Source: Sesamum alatum
Taxonomy: Eukaryota; Streptophyta; Magnoliopsida; Lamiales; Pedaliaceae
NCBI GenBank assembly: GCA_034509735.1
Contig: JACGWO010000001.1
Coordinates: 32,119,966-32,183,965 of the forward strand
DNA length: 64,000 bases
Direction of reading: 5' to 3'
Each line of letters begins with the position of its first letter. The stretch's first letter is position 1. Below are positions 1 through 12,214 of this stretch, in pieces. The notes below the pieces were generated by a model. The model did no database searches and was not told the origin of the DNA. It saw nothing but the letters and a program-made list of their open reading frames with translations. The translations under genes and the position numbers were made by a program.

Positions 1-832
1 TTCATTTAGAATGAATTTAAGATGTTAGGAAACACTGAAACACGATCGTTGTTCACGCAATTCTCCATAAAACGAATTGAATTCCTATATATAGGGTTAA
101 GCTGTCCAAGATTAAGTTAGGGTTGACTGATGAGGAAGCTTAGATGTTTGACATCCCCTACATCTTTGCGGTAGGCAGCATGAGTATGTTATTTGGTGCA
201 TTGGACTTGATGTTGTGTATGATTTGGGCATAAAGACGGACATTGGGTGTGTACCAAAGAGGCAGTAGACTGTTGTTGAGAACAATCTTTAATACCTGAA
301 TAAGGATTAAAGAAGTGTTCTTAATGCACGTTCTATGGAGAGTTGATTTTAGAAGGCTGTAGCGATACTAACTCTAGGATCATGTGAATAATATCTAGTC
401 TCAATATGAACATATATTCCGGCTTAATGGTAAGGTGGTGGCTTGAAAAGATTTCAAGCGGCATACCACGACGGATCATGAAAGTTGAAAGTATGGCATT
501 TTTAGAAGTTGCTCCGGAGAGTAGTTTTGGATGAAAAACCACATCCAATGATTAGGTGTGGTGCCTAGCACGACAAAGTCAGTAGTTACCTTGGAGGATA
601 ACAACATGGTTGTAGCGCAAGCTAAAGGACCGAGATCTCATCATGGATCCAGGAAAATTCTTGACAGTACCATCTGCTTGGAGCAATAGTATGAAGAGGT
701 GAATTGCGATTGGACCGAATCATCTTGGCAGAAATAAAGTAGACCCATAAGACAGAGCTGGATATGGCAGGTTACTCATGCTCAGATAAGTCTGAGCGAC
801 ATGGGTGATTGGCTTTAGGTCAAGTGGGAGAT
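1..832 (+). pseudogene. Copia RT/RNase H remnant, 3' end of an R3 element
   Basis: This is the last part of a Ty1/copia pol gene, too decayed for a long open frame. It is colinear with 46032-46868, which feeds the 3' LTR of a second R3 element. Scattered frames give the RNase H trace and, just before the LTR, the usual copia C-terminus ending in a GDWL-like word and a stop. A purine-rich tract (AAGTGGGAGA, about 821-830) sits directly before the LTR, as expected for a polypurine tract. The 5' part of the element lies outside the window. No product is expected. Identification is by repeat alignment and position, not by an intact domain. Confidence 0.7.
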
Positions 833-1361
833 TGTTAGAATAGGTGACCAGAAAGCCAATTGGATTGGCAGTTTTGTACTATTTAGTAATCTTTATTAAA
901 GTAATATTGACTTGATGAATATAGTAAGTATTCATCGTGGCACTATGTGTGCTTACTGATTACGTTAAACGGCGTTTCAACGTCACAAAAAATGTCCACG
1001 ACCAATTGGATAACCTATGTAGTTGGGATGCGCATTGGATGGCAGCTATGAAACAAACTTCTGAGGGTTGGTCTAAAACGTTCCAAGTCGAGGACCTCGA
1101 GACAGGGCATCGAGGGTCCTATAGAAACTTGCACTAAGGATTGCATACATTGGATGACTGCCATGTTTTATCGGCGACAGACGTTGGACGTCTATGCAAT
1201 ATTAGTGGCTTAGTTGACACGGGTGCCAGCTGACTGATGTAACTCGCGGGAATCGTCATATGGAAGCCTTGGAGGCTTGGTCGGTATGACTGGAATTCCC
1301 AGCTCCGATAGTACGAGATTAGTCCTCGGACTTGAGGAATCATGGCAGCCGCATGCATATG

Positions 1362-3592
1362 TGTTAGAATAGGTGACCAGAAAGCCAATAGGTTTGGCGA
1401 TTTGTAAACTTTTATACAACTCGATGTAAATGTACTATTATTATGTGATGAATAAAATGAGTATTCGTCACTTCTGGTGCTTACTTTGTTGCGCTCATTT
1501 CACATTTGTTAAAACGGTATTTTAACTTATATCGCAACAAAACCCACAGACCATGGATAACAACTCGTGCAGTTGGGCCACGCATTGGATGGTGGTCATG
1601 AAACCAACTGATTAAGAGTTGGGTCTGAAATGTTCCAAGTCGAGGACCTCGAGACAGGGCATCGAGAGTCCTATTGAGACTTGCGTCAAGAGTCGTGTTC
1701 ATGGGATGAGTGTCGTGGTTCATCGGCGACAGGCGTGGGACACCTACACGATCTTGATGGGTTGGTCGACTAGGATCGAGCCGACTGGACTTACTCGCGG
1801 GGATCATCATATTGAAGCCTTGGAGCATTGGTCGGTATGATTGGATTTTCCCGGTTTCGATAGTACGGGAGTAATCCTCAGACTTGAGGAATCATGGCAG
1901 TTGCGTGCACAGGACGGCTGTATCTTGGATCTGGCGAGAGGTGATCATTCTGTAAGATGATCATCATAAGCCTTGTCCAGTGCAGTCGGAATGTGTAGCG
2001 AGGATGGTGGATTCCAAGAAAAGGATCCGTCCCCTGTCAGTATGTGACAGAGGTATCTCCTATGCACTCGGAGACACGTTCATGCTGTTTGAGCTATGGC
2101 CACAGTGGTTGGTCGAACAGGGAATGGTTTCCTGTGTCAACGCCATGAAGCATACGTGATCTCGAGTATTAAGCATAGGTGCCTAGACAAGGATGGGAAC
2201 CGACGTCCAATTCCATACCCTAGACTAAGGCCGAGAGACGGTAGACGGAAAGATCGTACCCGTACGGAATCGGCGCCTAAATGTTCACGCCAATTCACCT
2301 AGTCTCTAGTGCCATGGACCGTTGCTAGACGGCCACCCATGGTAACGAGCCCTTGTGGGACACGGGCCCAAGTCTAGCTGAGGGTGAACCTAAAGGGTCA
2401 CACACAAATCACCGAGGAGGTTGAGAGATCGACTTGGAGTCAATCTCGAAGAATAAATAAGTAACTGGATTACTTAAGGGAAAGTCCATTGGATGGACGG
2501 GCCGATATTGTATCGGGCCTTCGTTTAATCGGTAAATTGGATTTTCGATTAAATATGGAAGTTGAGACGTTGAGACGTTGGATCTTCTAATTGGATTAAA
2601 AGATCAACGGGAATAATTTAAATGGACATTAAATTGGATTTAATGTTGGGTTCGTCGTAATTGGATTACGACAAAATTCGGTCTGTTAAATTTTACCCGA
2701 GGGGAGAAATAATTCCTATTTTAGAATAGGAAGAAGTTGGACTTCTTCCCTTAATTAAACATGGCCGAGATGCTCCCTTGGAGGAAGCAATATCAGCCAT
2801 GTTTTATGGTAGGTGGTATGTTGACTTATCTCTTTTGGAAAGAGACAAATCAACTCCAATCAAGTTCTTCGCTTTTGGTATGATTTCATCATACCATAAA
2901 TTTTGGTAGGCTTGATTGAAGAATTGATGGTGATTGATTGGAATGAATCTAGACATCCTTGGATGAACCTAGACACATTCCAATAATCACATTAATTATG
3001 TATATATATTAGAATATACAACACCAAGCATAAGGGATTCATTATTCATCTTTTTCTAGGAAAAAAAGAAGACAAAAATCGGATCTCCTCTCCCTCTCTA
3101 ACTCACGGTTTTTCCTCCCCCTTTTTCACTTGTGTTCTTCACTTTGTTTTTAATCAAGAGGAAGAACAAATTAAGTTTGAGAGAGCACTAATTCATAGTG
3201 TTCTTCTCTTAAACCGATTCGTTCTTAAACCCGTTCTTTTCTAGCAAGAAGAACGTGCATTTCTTCCGGTGTGGTGTGGATCACCTTTGGAGAATCCATA
3301 CGTGTGGATTTCGTGAGCATTCCGGAGAAGGAACAACGCAAGTAGCCGGGAGCACACGCTAAACAATCAAAGGTAACGGTTTTACTACGCTTTGATTGAT
3401 TTAATATACATCTATACCCTATGTGTTTAAATATATGTTTCTAATATTTACACATCCTACATCGAACGCCCGGTTGAGCACCCAAGGGTACACCCCTTGG
3501 GATTCGTTTATTTAAATTAGATTTAAATTTACGCACCGTTTCTCGCTTTCTCGCTTCCGCTCGCGCTCCCGGGCGGATCCGCTTGTCCTTCA
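1362..3592 (+). mobile_element. R2 copia solo LTR (2,231 bp)
   Basis: The element runs from TGTTAGAATAGGTGACC to GGATCCGCTTGTCCTTCA with no PBS, polypurine tract or pol sequence on either side. The flanks are ATATG (1357-1361) and ATTTG (3593-3597), a 5 bp target duplication with one mismatch. The interrupted R3 LTR resumes on the far side. The length and ends match the R2 LTR at 35066-37279. A TATA-like run lies near 3000, followed by a CT-rich stretch, the usual promoter and leader part of these LTRs. Confidence 0.88.
2296..2342 (+). promoter_or_regulatory. Shared LTR core block (one of 13 copies)
   Basis: A block of about 47 bp runs from CACCTAGTCTCTAGTG to CCACCCATGG. It recurs in every sufficiently complete LTR of R1, R2 and R3 on either strand: 3964, 17099, 19367, 22225, 27111, 33457, 36300, 47796, 50425, 58381, 60897 and 62897. 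It contains two CCATGG words flanking a short CCGT/ACGG stem, so a hairpin is possible. The function is unknown. An enhancer, a silencing target or an RNA structure are all possible. Confidence 0.7.
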
Positions 3593-4740
3593 ATTTGATG
3601 GTTGTATCTAGGATCTGGCAAGAGATGTCCGTATCTGGGATACATTCATCATAAGCCTTATCCAGTGCAGTCGGAATATGTATTGAGAATGATTTATTCC
3701 AAGATAGGATCCGTCACCTGTTAGTATATGATAGACGAGTCCTCTATGCGCTCTAAGTTTGTGGCCACAACGATTGGTCGAGTAGGAAATGGTTTCCTAC
3801 GTCGATCAATAGAGCAAATGTGTCTGAAGTTATTAAGCATAGTTGTCTAGTCGAGGATAGGATCCGACGCATAATTCCATGCCCTAGACTTAGACCGAGA
3901 GACGGATGATGGAAGGACCGTACTCGTATGGAACTCGAGAGCCTAAATGTTCATGCCAACATTCACCTAGTCTCTAGTACCATGAACCGTTGCTAGACGG
4001 CCACTCATGGTGACGGGCGTTTTCTGATTAATGGTTAATTGAAAAATAGTTAATTAAATTGGATTTAATTGATCAATTGTGTTGGACACAAGCCCAAGTC
4101 TAGCTGAGGGTAAATCTAAAGTCACACTCAAATCACTATGGAATTGGTAGAATTAATTTGGAATTAATTCTAGAAGAGGCGAATCAATTTAATGACATTA
4201 AATTAATTCAAGGATAAAAATAAATGATTGGATCATTTATTGAAAAATTCATTTGATGTATGGTCCAAAAATTAATTAATTGGATTAGTTAATTTTTGGA
4301 CTTAGAACCTATAAATTAATTTGATTAATTTATCGGGTTTGGCTTAATTAATTGATTGGGTCAATTAATTAGAGTTTGGACTTATGTTTATTTAATTGGA
4401 TTAAATAAACTTTTGGGCTTCAATTGGATTGAGATTAATTGGATTGATTAATTCCAAATGGACTTTGTTTGGACTTAATTTAATTAGATTAAATAAAAGT
4501 CCAAGACTAGTAGTCCTAGTCCATGGAAAAATACAATTTATAGCAACTGAAGGAGTAATTAAAATCCTCCACATGTGAGGCACATGTGACCAGCCTTTAT
4601 ATGGTTTGGTGGGTGGTTTTATTTGCTATAATGGTGCATGGTTATGTAGATAGCGGTGTGTGTATGTAGGTTGCTTTGGAAGTTGACAAGAGAGGTTGAA
4701 TTTTGAATTCAAGAACTCTACATACACAAAACCATTCACA

Positions 4741-5374
4741 AACATTTTCAAATATAATTCTATAATATTTTCTCAAATGTAATTTTCAGCCCGATTAATC
4801 TAAGCCAATCAATTATATAAATGATTAAATCTAGTAAATTAAGCAGTTTAAGCCATTAATTATAACACCCCTAATTCAATTGAGACATTTAACCATGCAC
4901 AAATTTATAAATACTCAAATTCATAAAATTTTTTGGTTAAACAGTAAATCGAATCGTATAATTAATATTTAATAAATGCACTTATTAAATACTATAATTA
5001 TATAAATTAAAACTAATTAAAATAAAAAAATTTTGTACCTGTTTGTTACCGAAATGTGTGTGTGTTTTACTATGTGTTGTGTGTGTGTGTTTATAAAGGA
5101 AACAGATGGGTGCGTCAGCACCCATCTTTATCCACTCTTTTTTTTTTATTTTTTTTTTAAATTTTAATAAAAATTTTCAAAATACTCATTACATTCTTTC
5201 TAATTTCTTAATTAATATAATTAGCTTCCAAATATTATATAAAGCTCCAATTCACTCCGTTCAAGTCTTAATATGATCACAATTTAATCTATAATATATC
5301 TACTAATTAACTAATTTTTTTAAATAATTACCATTTAATCCCATAATTATGTACAATAGTTTGTGGGCATCACA
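4741..5374 (-). repeat. Gypsy 3' LTR, truncated
   Basis: This segment aligns with 11570-12214 of the 5' LTR, including the AACATTTTCAAATATAATTC stretch and the GTGTGTGT-rich patch. It ends (+ strand) at GGGCATCACA, next to ATTCTCCCCTCCT, the reverse of the polypurine tract. About 1.4 kb of the LTR is missing on the left, where copia LTR sequence abuts. Confidence 0.85.
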
Positions 5375-5414
5375 ATTCTCCCCTCCTAATAAAAATTTCG
5401 TCCCCAAAATTTAA

Positions 5415-6810
5415 TTAACGTACCGGCTCAGAGAATAAATATGGATACTTCTCTGTCATACTCTCTTCAACCTCCCAAGTGGCTTCTCTGGGAGAGTGAT
5501 GACTCCATTTTACCTTCACCATAGGTATTTTTTTATTTCCCAACTTCTTTATACTCCGGTTCAAAATTTCTGTTGGTTCCTCTATGTACGTTAATCCCTC
5601 TGATATTTCTATCTCCGGTTCACGCAAGATATGACTAGGATCAGATCGACATCGATGTAACATGGACACATGGAACACATTATGTATCTGAGACAACTCT
5701 GCTGGTAATGCTAATCGATAAGCTAGTGGTCCGACTGGCTCGATAACTTCATACGGGCCAATATATCTTGGACGTAACTTTCGTTGCTTACGGAATCTTA
5801 AGATTCCCCTCTATGGTGATACTTTCAGAAAAACTTTTTGCCCCACATCATATTCCATCTCTCTGCGATGCTTGTAGACATAACTCTTCTGCCGATCTTG
5901 AGCTGCCTTCAAACACTTTTTGACTATTTGTACCTTATCCACCGTTTCTTGGACTAATTTGGGCCCCTCAAGTTGTCTAAATCCTTCAACATCCCAACAG
6001 ATTGGACTTCAGCATTTTCTTCGATACAAGGCTTCATACGGAGCCATACTAATACAAGAATGAAAACTATTATTATATGCAAATTCCATCAGTGGTAAAT
6101 GATCATCCCAGTTTCCTCTAAACTCAATTACGCAGGCTCTCATCATGTCTTCTAATGTTTGAATGGTCTTTTCTTATTGTCCATCTGTTTGAGGATGAAA
6201 CGCCGTACTGGAGTGCAAGCTTGTACCTAATGCCCTTTGCAAGCTTCCCAAAAAATGAGAAGTAAACCAAGGATCTCTGTCGGAGACTATAGAAATAGGA
6301 ATTCCATGTAATCTCACAATTTCCAAAACATACTACTCAGCCAACTTATCCAAAGAATCATGGTCTTATTGGCAAAAAATGAGCAGATTTAGTCAATCTA
6401 TCCACGATCACCCAAATAGCATCATGTTTCCTGAAAGTACGTGGTAATCCAATGACAAAATCCATTGTAATCTTTTCCCATTTTCATTCAGGTATAGATA
6501 AAGGATGAAGTTTACCGGCTGGTGCTTGGTGTTCTGCTTTAACCTGCTGACAAGTTAAACATCTAGCCACGAACTCCGCGACATCTTTCTTCATTGTTGG
6601 CCACCAATAGTAGGGTCTCAAGTCTCGATACATCTTGGTACTGCCAGGATGCATCGCATACGGTGCATAGTGCACCTCGTGCATGATCTCCGTTCTCAAT
6701 TCCTCTACATTCGGCACACCCATACGCTTCCCATTTAATAACATACCATCTTCCTGTATTACATATTGATCGTTCTTTCCTTCTTTTACCTTGGCTTTCA
6801 TTTTCTGCAA
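5415..6810 (-). pseudogene. Gypsy integrase with chromodomain-type tail
   Basis: The N-terminal zinc-binding HHCC region (6484-6810) shows two histidines followed by CLTC. The DDE core follows in broken frames (about 5700-6480) with recognisable words such as HPQTDG. A GPYEV-type C-terminal motif comes next. The tail at 5415-5696 has an FHVSML word, then a VKWSHHSPREATWE segment ending YPYLF. That matches the chromodomain-like end of Tekay/Del integrases, which directs insertion into heterochromatin. Several in-frame stops interrupt the core, so it is not functional. The segment lies directly after RNase H in the usual gypsy order. Confidence 0.88.
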
Positions 6811-6846
6811 ATACGGATCACTATTCTGTGCATTCTTAATTTTGTC

Positions 6847-7380
6847 CTAAGGGAGGGCTTCAGTTTCAAAAGTAGCAAATAAAATATCATCACCAACGCT
6901 AAAGCTCACATTCATTGCTCTGGGAGCAGCCAAATACTCCACATTATAGCAAATCATACTTGCTAGTTGGTCAACCGTCTTTCTACTTAAAGCATCTGCA
7001 ACTACATTTGCTTTTCCACGATGATAGTCAATCTTATAATCGTATTCTTTCAATAGCTCGATCCATCTTCTTTGCCTCAAATTCAACTCTTTCTGTAAAT
7101 ATTTGAAATGTTTCTTCATATAGATAATGCCTCCAGATTTTTATTGCATGCACAATAGCTGCCAATTCCAGATCATGGGTTGGATAGTTCAGTTCATGAG
7201 ACCTCAACTACCTGGAAGCATAAACTATAACCCCTCCATGTTGCATCAAGACACATCCAAGTCCTTGCCGTGAAGCATCATATATACCACATATCCTCCA
7301 TTCCCAGATGACAATGCAAGAATATGTGCTGAGGTAAGTCTTTTCTTCAACTCTTCAAAACTCTGATTACACATGCTATT
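6847..7380 (-). pseudogene. Gypsy RNase H
   Basis: The ORF at 6847-7119 carries the typical gypsy RNase H end: a RQRRWIELL helix, then [20 protein letters not shown], the hallmark leading to integrase. The upstream half (7120-7380) is frame-broken, but words corresponding to the alternating catalytic region are visible around 7140-7300. The enzyme would remove genomic RNA during reverse transcription. It lies between RT and integrase and is not intact. Confidence 0.85.
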
Positions 7381-8433
7381 CTAGTTGAACGGCGCATTCT
7401 TCTTTAACATATTTGTCAAAGGTTCCGCAATAACAGAGAAATCTTTTACAAATCTTCTATAATACCCAGCCAATCCCAGAAAATTGGGAACTTTCGATGC
7501 ATTTTTAGGTGGCTCCCACTCTAAAATAGCCTTAACTTTTGCTGGATCAGGTTGTACCCCTTGCTTCAAAACAACATGCCCTAAGAAAGCAATCTCCTCC
7601 ATCCAAAATTCACATTTGCTAAATTTAGCATACAGTTGCTTTTCTCTCAAGATTTGTAAAATTTTCCTTAAATGTTGTTCATGTTCCTCGTGACTAGTAG
7701 AGTATATCAGAATATCATAAATAAACACAATCACAAATTGATCAAGGAATGGCTATAAGGTTTTGTTCATCAACGACATGAAAGCAACAAGGGCATTCAT
7801 TAACCGAAATGGCATAACAACAAATTCATAACGGCCATACCTGGTTCGTAAAACTGTCTTTGGAATAGATCCTTCTTCAATCCGCAGTTGCCAATAACCT
7901 GATCTCAAATCAATTTTAGAAAACACTGTTGCACCCTTCAGTTGGGCAAGCAGATCATCTATCTGTGGCAGAGGATACTTGTTTTTAATTGTGATCCGAT
8001 TCAATTACCTATAATCAACACATAATCTCATACTCCCATCCTTCTTTTTTACGAATAATACCGGTGCTCCCCAAGGTGAAATACTTGGTCGTATAAACCC
8101 CTTATCGAGTAATTCTTCTAATTGCTTCTTTAATTCATTCAGTTCAAGCGGAGCCATTCTATATGGTGCAATCGAGATAGGTGCTGCCCCAGGAATGGTT
8201 TCTATTTCAAAATCCACTTCTCGATGAGGTGGTAACCCAGGTAATTCTTCTAGAAAAACATCAGGAAATTCCCTAACTATTGGAACATCTGACACACCCA
8301 GACTGACATTCGTAGTATCACGTACACTAGCTAGATATGCTTCACACCCTGCTTTGATTAAATTAAAAGCAGTCACAACAGAAATTAAGCAGTTAGGTAT
8401 AACTTTTCTTTCTCCCACTATAACTGTTTTCAT
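7381..8433 (-). pseudogene. Gypsy reverse transcriptase
   Basis: Three frame pieces (8005-8433, 7753-8004, 7381-7734) make up the RT. The first ends VDYR and is cut by an in-frame stop before the [12 protein letters not shown] segment. The second carries [12 protein letters not shown]. The third starts at the catalytic loop, where the two-aspartate FIDD-type box reads FIYD, so one catalytic aspartate is lost. It continues with FLGHVV and [10 protein letters not shown], which are standard RT thumb words. The domain order and motifs are clear, but with a stop and a dead active site the enzyme cannot work. Confidence 0.92.
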
Positions 8434-8440
8434 TTGCCCA

Positions 8441-9208
8441 TTAATCTCTACAGCTACCTCTTTTCTTTTGACAATCCACTAAAGCATGATTATTAGATAA
8501 CCAATCCATTCCCAAAATAACGTCAAACTCCCTAAGGTTTATCACAACCAAATCTGCATATAGTGTGACACTATCCACTACTATTGGACAAGATCTCACT
8601 ATGGTATTAACAAATATAACCCCGTCAGTAGGCATAGATACACATAAGTTATGCCCCAACTGTTCAATACTAGCATGCACATATAATGCAAAATCATGTA
8701 ATATAAATGAACACGTAGATCCTGGATCAATTAACACATGCGCACCAAAATCGCAGATAGAAAAAGAACCAGTAATAACATCAGGTGCAGTAGGAGCTTG
8801 TTCTTTGGTGATGGCATACACCCTTGCTTGTGGCTGAGACTGACTACTATGCCCAGTTGATGTTGTAGAAATAGTCCCGCTACCTCGACCACCTCTTCCT
8901 CGACTCCTACTTGTACTAGACCATTGCGAATTTTCCCCCACACTACTTGGTCCTGAAATTTGAGATCCAGTGGCATCAACTCTCCATGTAGGACAATCCC
9001 TGACAATATGGCCTGGTTGGTGGCAGCGATAACATACGATTGGCTGGACTCCCCAACATTTACCGGTGTGTTTCCTACCACAATTCGTGCACGAGGGAAT
9101 AGACCTTCCACTAAACGATCTGCTTGGACCCTGTCTTCCCCCGAATCCAACTGAGGTAGACCCGCCTCTGCTCAAAGACACTGATGAAGACCTATTAGTT
9201 TGACTCAT
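8441..9208 (-). pseudogene. Gypsy gag C-terminus (zinc knuckle) and protease
   Basis: This 255-residue open frame begins in Ser/Gly/Arg-rich linker sequence. It contains one CCHC zinc knuckle (CYRCHQPGHIVRDC) that would bind element RNA. After a second Ser/Gly-rich linker comes an aspartic protease with the gypsy active-site word LIDPGSTCSF and later ILGMDWL. The piece is open throughout, but its frame link to gag upstream and RT downstream is broken. The ORF start is only the first Met of the open stretch. Confidence 0.9.
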
Positions 9209-9209
9209 T

Positions 9210-10035
9210 CCTCAACCTCTGTACCCACCTCTCTGAAAACTAGAACTCTTAAAGGAAACTACACCACTTGGTCCACCTGTAAGGTTAGGATTACTTGTCC
9301 ACTTCTTCCGTTTAGGTTCAGCAGAACTCCTTTCTATGGATGTCTCTTCAGCTCTCAACGCTGCTTCCAAAAGTGCACTATAACTCGGAGGTTTAATTGC
9401 TATCTTCTCTCGTATCTCAGGCCTCTTACAAATCTGTCTCTCCTCAATTCATCACTACTTACCTGTTCTGGAGCATACTTGGATAGCCTCACAAATTGTA
9501 GCTCGTACTCGGCAATAGACAAATCATTTTGCTTTAACTCAAGGAATTCAACTTTCTTACGGTTTCTGTAGACCGATGGAGTGTACTTCTCAGTAAATTC
9601 CCTCAAGAAATCATTCCATGTAAAACTGATTGGTCGATTCCTACTCCCTGGAACAGTTTCCCACCAAACCAACGCATCTTTCTCCAATAAAGACACCGCA
9701 TACCTCAACTTTTGTTCAGAAGTGCATTCAATTCGGTCTAGAACTCTTTCCATATTTCTCAACCATTCTTCTGCTTCTGCAGGATAGTTGTACCAGCAAA
9801 TACCTTCGCACCCTGCCTTCTAACTATCTCATAGTTTTTATCAATGACTACATCTTGTGGTTGGGGTTGGGGTTGTGGAGCCATCCTCTGCATAAACTCT
9901 AGGAATTGTTGCATAAAAGGATTTACTTCTTGTTAGGGGACGTTTCTATTCTGGGCTTCTAACCCCTGATGTTCAGATGCATGATCATGACCCTGTACAG
10001 ACTCTAATGACTCAATTGGGCCAGCAGCGTTTTTC
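9210..10035 (-). pseudogene. Gypsy gag (retrotransposon gag domain)
   Basis: The open part at 9400-9762 holds the conserved capsid segment with WWETV, then F..EFTEKY and FLELKQNDLSIAEYELQF, all typical of the retrotransposon gag domain (Pfam family Retrotrans_gag). Upstream to about 10035 the frame continues with a PQPQPQPQ run and a WLRNMERVLD segment reached after a frameshift near 9785. Downstream (9210-9400) the link to the zinc-knuckle piece is frame-broken. Gag would form the virus-like particle. It starts about 110 bp from the PBS. Confidence 0.85.
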
Positions 10036-10145
10036 ACCTGACGCTTCCTTCCTATATAAAATGCACATGTATAATTTAATTAGACTCAAAATGTATATTA
10101 CGTATAATACCACATATTATTAAATACCCCTAGAGACTCTAATCC

Positions 10146-10159
10146 CTGCCCTGATACCA
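10146..10159 (-). other. Primer-binding site (gypsy), initiator-Met tRNA type
   Basis: The + strand CTGCCCTGATACCA is the reverse of TGGTATCAGGGCAG, matching the 3' end of initiator-Met tRNA. It lies 5 bp from the 5' LTR edge. Confidence 0.85.
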
Positions 10160-10164
10160 CCAAA

Positions 10165-12214
10165 TGTAGCACCCTCTAACGACACTACGACTATATCTAC
10201 CTAAATATCACACTTAATGTAAACTCTGTTTATATATATAATTACACACATAATCTAATCCCTGCTGGGTATATATACAAATAGTCTCATCATCACCACA
10301 AGAATATTTATCATCTCATCCACAAGATCATATATACATGTATCAAGTATGACCAAAATGGAACTGTTATAGTTAGTTTACATGCCATTCTCATTTTTAA
10401 TCCAAAATGAGACGTCTGTTTCTATTTATGATGAGGAGAAAACTGCATACTGGCCCGACCTGACTGGAATGCAAAACGTGGACCTAATTGTCGTGAATTG
10501 GCACAACAAAATCTACACCTGAAAAATGTTAGCAGAGGGATGAGCCTGCATCTCAATAAGTAAATAATCAGCACCAACTATATACACACCTCAAATATAG
10601 TTTCAACAAGACAAAATAAGCAATGTATATAAAATATAATCAATTTGATCAAGCACATTTCATTTCATTACTCCATGTAATCATCTCATAGTTAGATAAC
10701 CAATCAAACGCGTATTTTCCTAGTTGGCTTAACAGAAAGGTGATATAGTGTTTTTCTTCACCAACTCAACCTCACTATTCATTCATATATATACATGAAT
10801 CCCCTTGACATGCCGCACAGGCTCATCAATCTCATTTCGCATCATAGCTCTTTTCATTTCGCATCATAGCTTTTTTCACATTGCATCATAGCTCTTGCAT
10901 ATCGCATCATAACTCTTTTCATTTCATTTTGCCACATAGGCTATTCAACAACATCAAGGGGTATTCGTATCATAATTACATTCAATTTCCATCACTCCCT
11001 CGATTCCACATATCACCATTCTTGTAAGCCAACTAGCCACATAAAACCACATAGCAACATATTTCACGTACAAGCACATAACACTGATATCAAACAGCCA
11101 ACGGCATATCTCAATATGTTTTCCTCATTTCACTTTCACGACATAATCATTTCAAAGTAATCATCAACCAGTCATACAATTCAAAATAGATTAGTGCTAG
11201 CACGAATCATAGGCTTACATAAAAGTAATATCACCAAGAATGAAACATATATAAACACAACACTAATAGGAAGAGGAACATATATAGGCGGCACTAATTA
11301 TTTACTTACCTCGACCTTATACATATTTAGTTAGTAGATATGAAGTCGTTCGATCCTCTACTTTATCCCCGTGTCCTATCATAAGGTATAATGCATATAA
11401 TTAATATCTAGAATGTCAATTTCTGAATAAAAATTAAATAGTGTTTATATGTATTTTTTACCAATCTCTCAATATTTCATTAAACCCCTCATCCTATTAT
11501 AACTACCATTCTTAATAACAAATTTTTGATTTAATTATCTCAAAATATACTCATCTTTAGTAAATATAACATTTTCAAATATAATTCTATAATATTTTCT
11601 CAAATATAATTTTCAGCCCAATTAAACTAAGCCAATCAATTATATAAATGATTAAATCTAGTAAATTAAGCAGTTTAAGCCATTAATTATAACACCCCTA
11701 ATTCAATTGAGACATTTAACCCAACACAAATTTATAAATACTCAAATTTATAAAATTTTTCGGTTAAACACTAAATCGAATCGTATAATTAATATTTAAT
11801 AAATGCACTTATTAAATACTATAATTATAAAAATTAAAACTAATTAAAATAAAAAATTTCGGTACCTGTTTGTTGCCGAAATGTGTATGTTTTACTATGT
11901 GTTGTGTGTGTTTATTGTAGTGTGTGCGTGTTTATAAAGGAAACAGATGGGTGCATCAACACCTATCTTTATCCACCCTTTTTTCTATTTTTTTTTTAAA
12001 TTTTAATAATTTTTTTCAAAATGCCCATTACGTCTTTTCTAATTTCTTAATTAATATAATTTGCTCCCAAATATTATATCAAGCTCCAATTCACTCCATT
12101 CAAATCTTAATATGATCACAATTTCATTTATAATATATCTACTAATTAACTAAATTTTTTTAAATAATTATCATTTAATCCCATAATTATGTATAAAAAT
12201 TTATGGGTGTCACA
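10165..12214 (-). repeat. Gypsy 5' LTR (2,050 bp)
   Basis: The LTR runs (+ strand) from TGTAGCACCC next to the PBS to GGGTGTCACA, so in element orientation it starts TGTGACACCC and ends GGGTGCTACA. The last ~640 bp on the right match the truncated 3' LTR. It contains a short tandem array at 10832-10930. Confidence 0.85.
10832..10930. repeat. Short tandem array in the gypsy LTR
   Basis: Four imperfect units of about 23-27 bp are built on CGCATCATAGCTCTTTTCA, followed by a degenerate edge. It is probably replication slippage inside the LTR. Confidence 0.75.

Larger units (their letters stand above)
833..4737 (+). repeat. R3 copia 3' LTR, interrupted and 3'-truncated
   Basis: The LTR starts TGTTAGAATAGGTGACC directly after the polypurine tract and continues to 1361. 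It is then interrupted by an R2 solo LTR and resumes near 3593-3598. It contains the shared LTR core at 3964-4010. The usual R3 end (a CTTTCA-type terminus) is never reached: at about 4737-4741 the sequence switches to the middle of a gypsy LTR. Both LTRs are therefore cut at the same point, which suggests a deletion. Confidence 0.8.
4738..12214 (-). mobile_element. Ty3/gypsy chromovirus (Tekay/Del-like), decayed
   Basis: On the minus strand the order is 5' LTR (10165-12214), PBS (10146-10159), gag, protease, RT, RNase H, integrase, chromodomain-type tail, polypurine tract and truncated 3' LTR (4741-5374). RT before integrase marks Ty3/gypsy, and the C-terminal tail ending near 5415 fits the Tekay/Del branch of chromoviruses. 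Stops and frameshifts break every domain, and the 3' LTR keeps only about 630 of 2,050 bp. It is a non-autonomous relic. Confidence 0.9.

Noticed and set aside
1619..2302. ORFs inside LTRs, also at 19400-20129, 21464-22187, 36807-37124 and 57488-58054
   Set aside because: The same peptides recur only because the LTRs recur, the frames differ between copies, and they cover the conserved LTR core and U3.
10832..10930. Regular repeats that might suggest a CRISPR array
   Set aside because: Four degenerate units without unique spacers in a plant LTR, so this is a simple tandem repeat.
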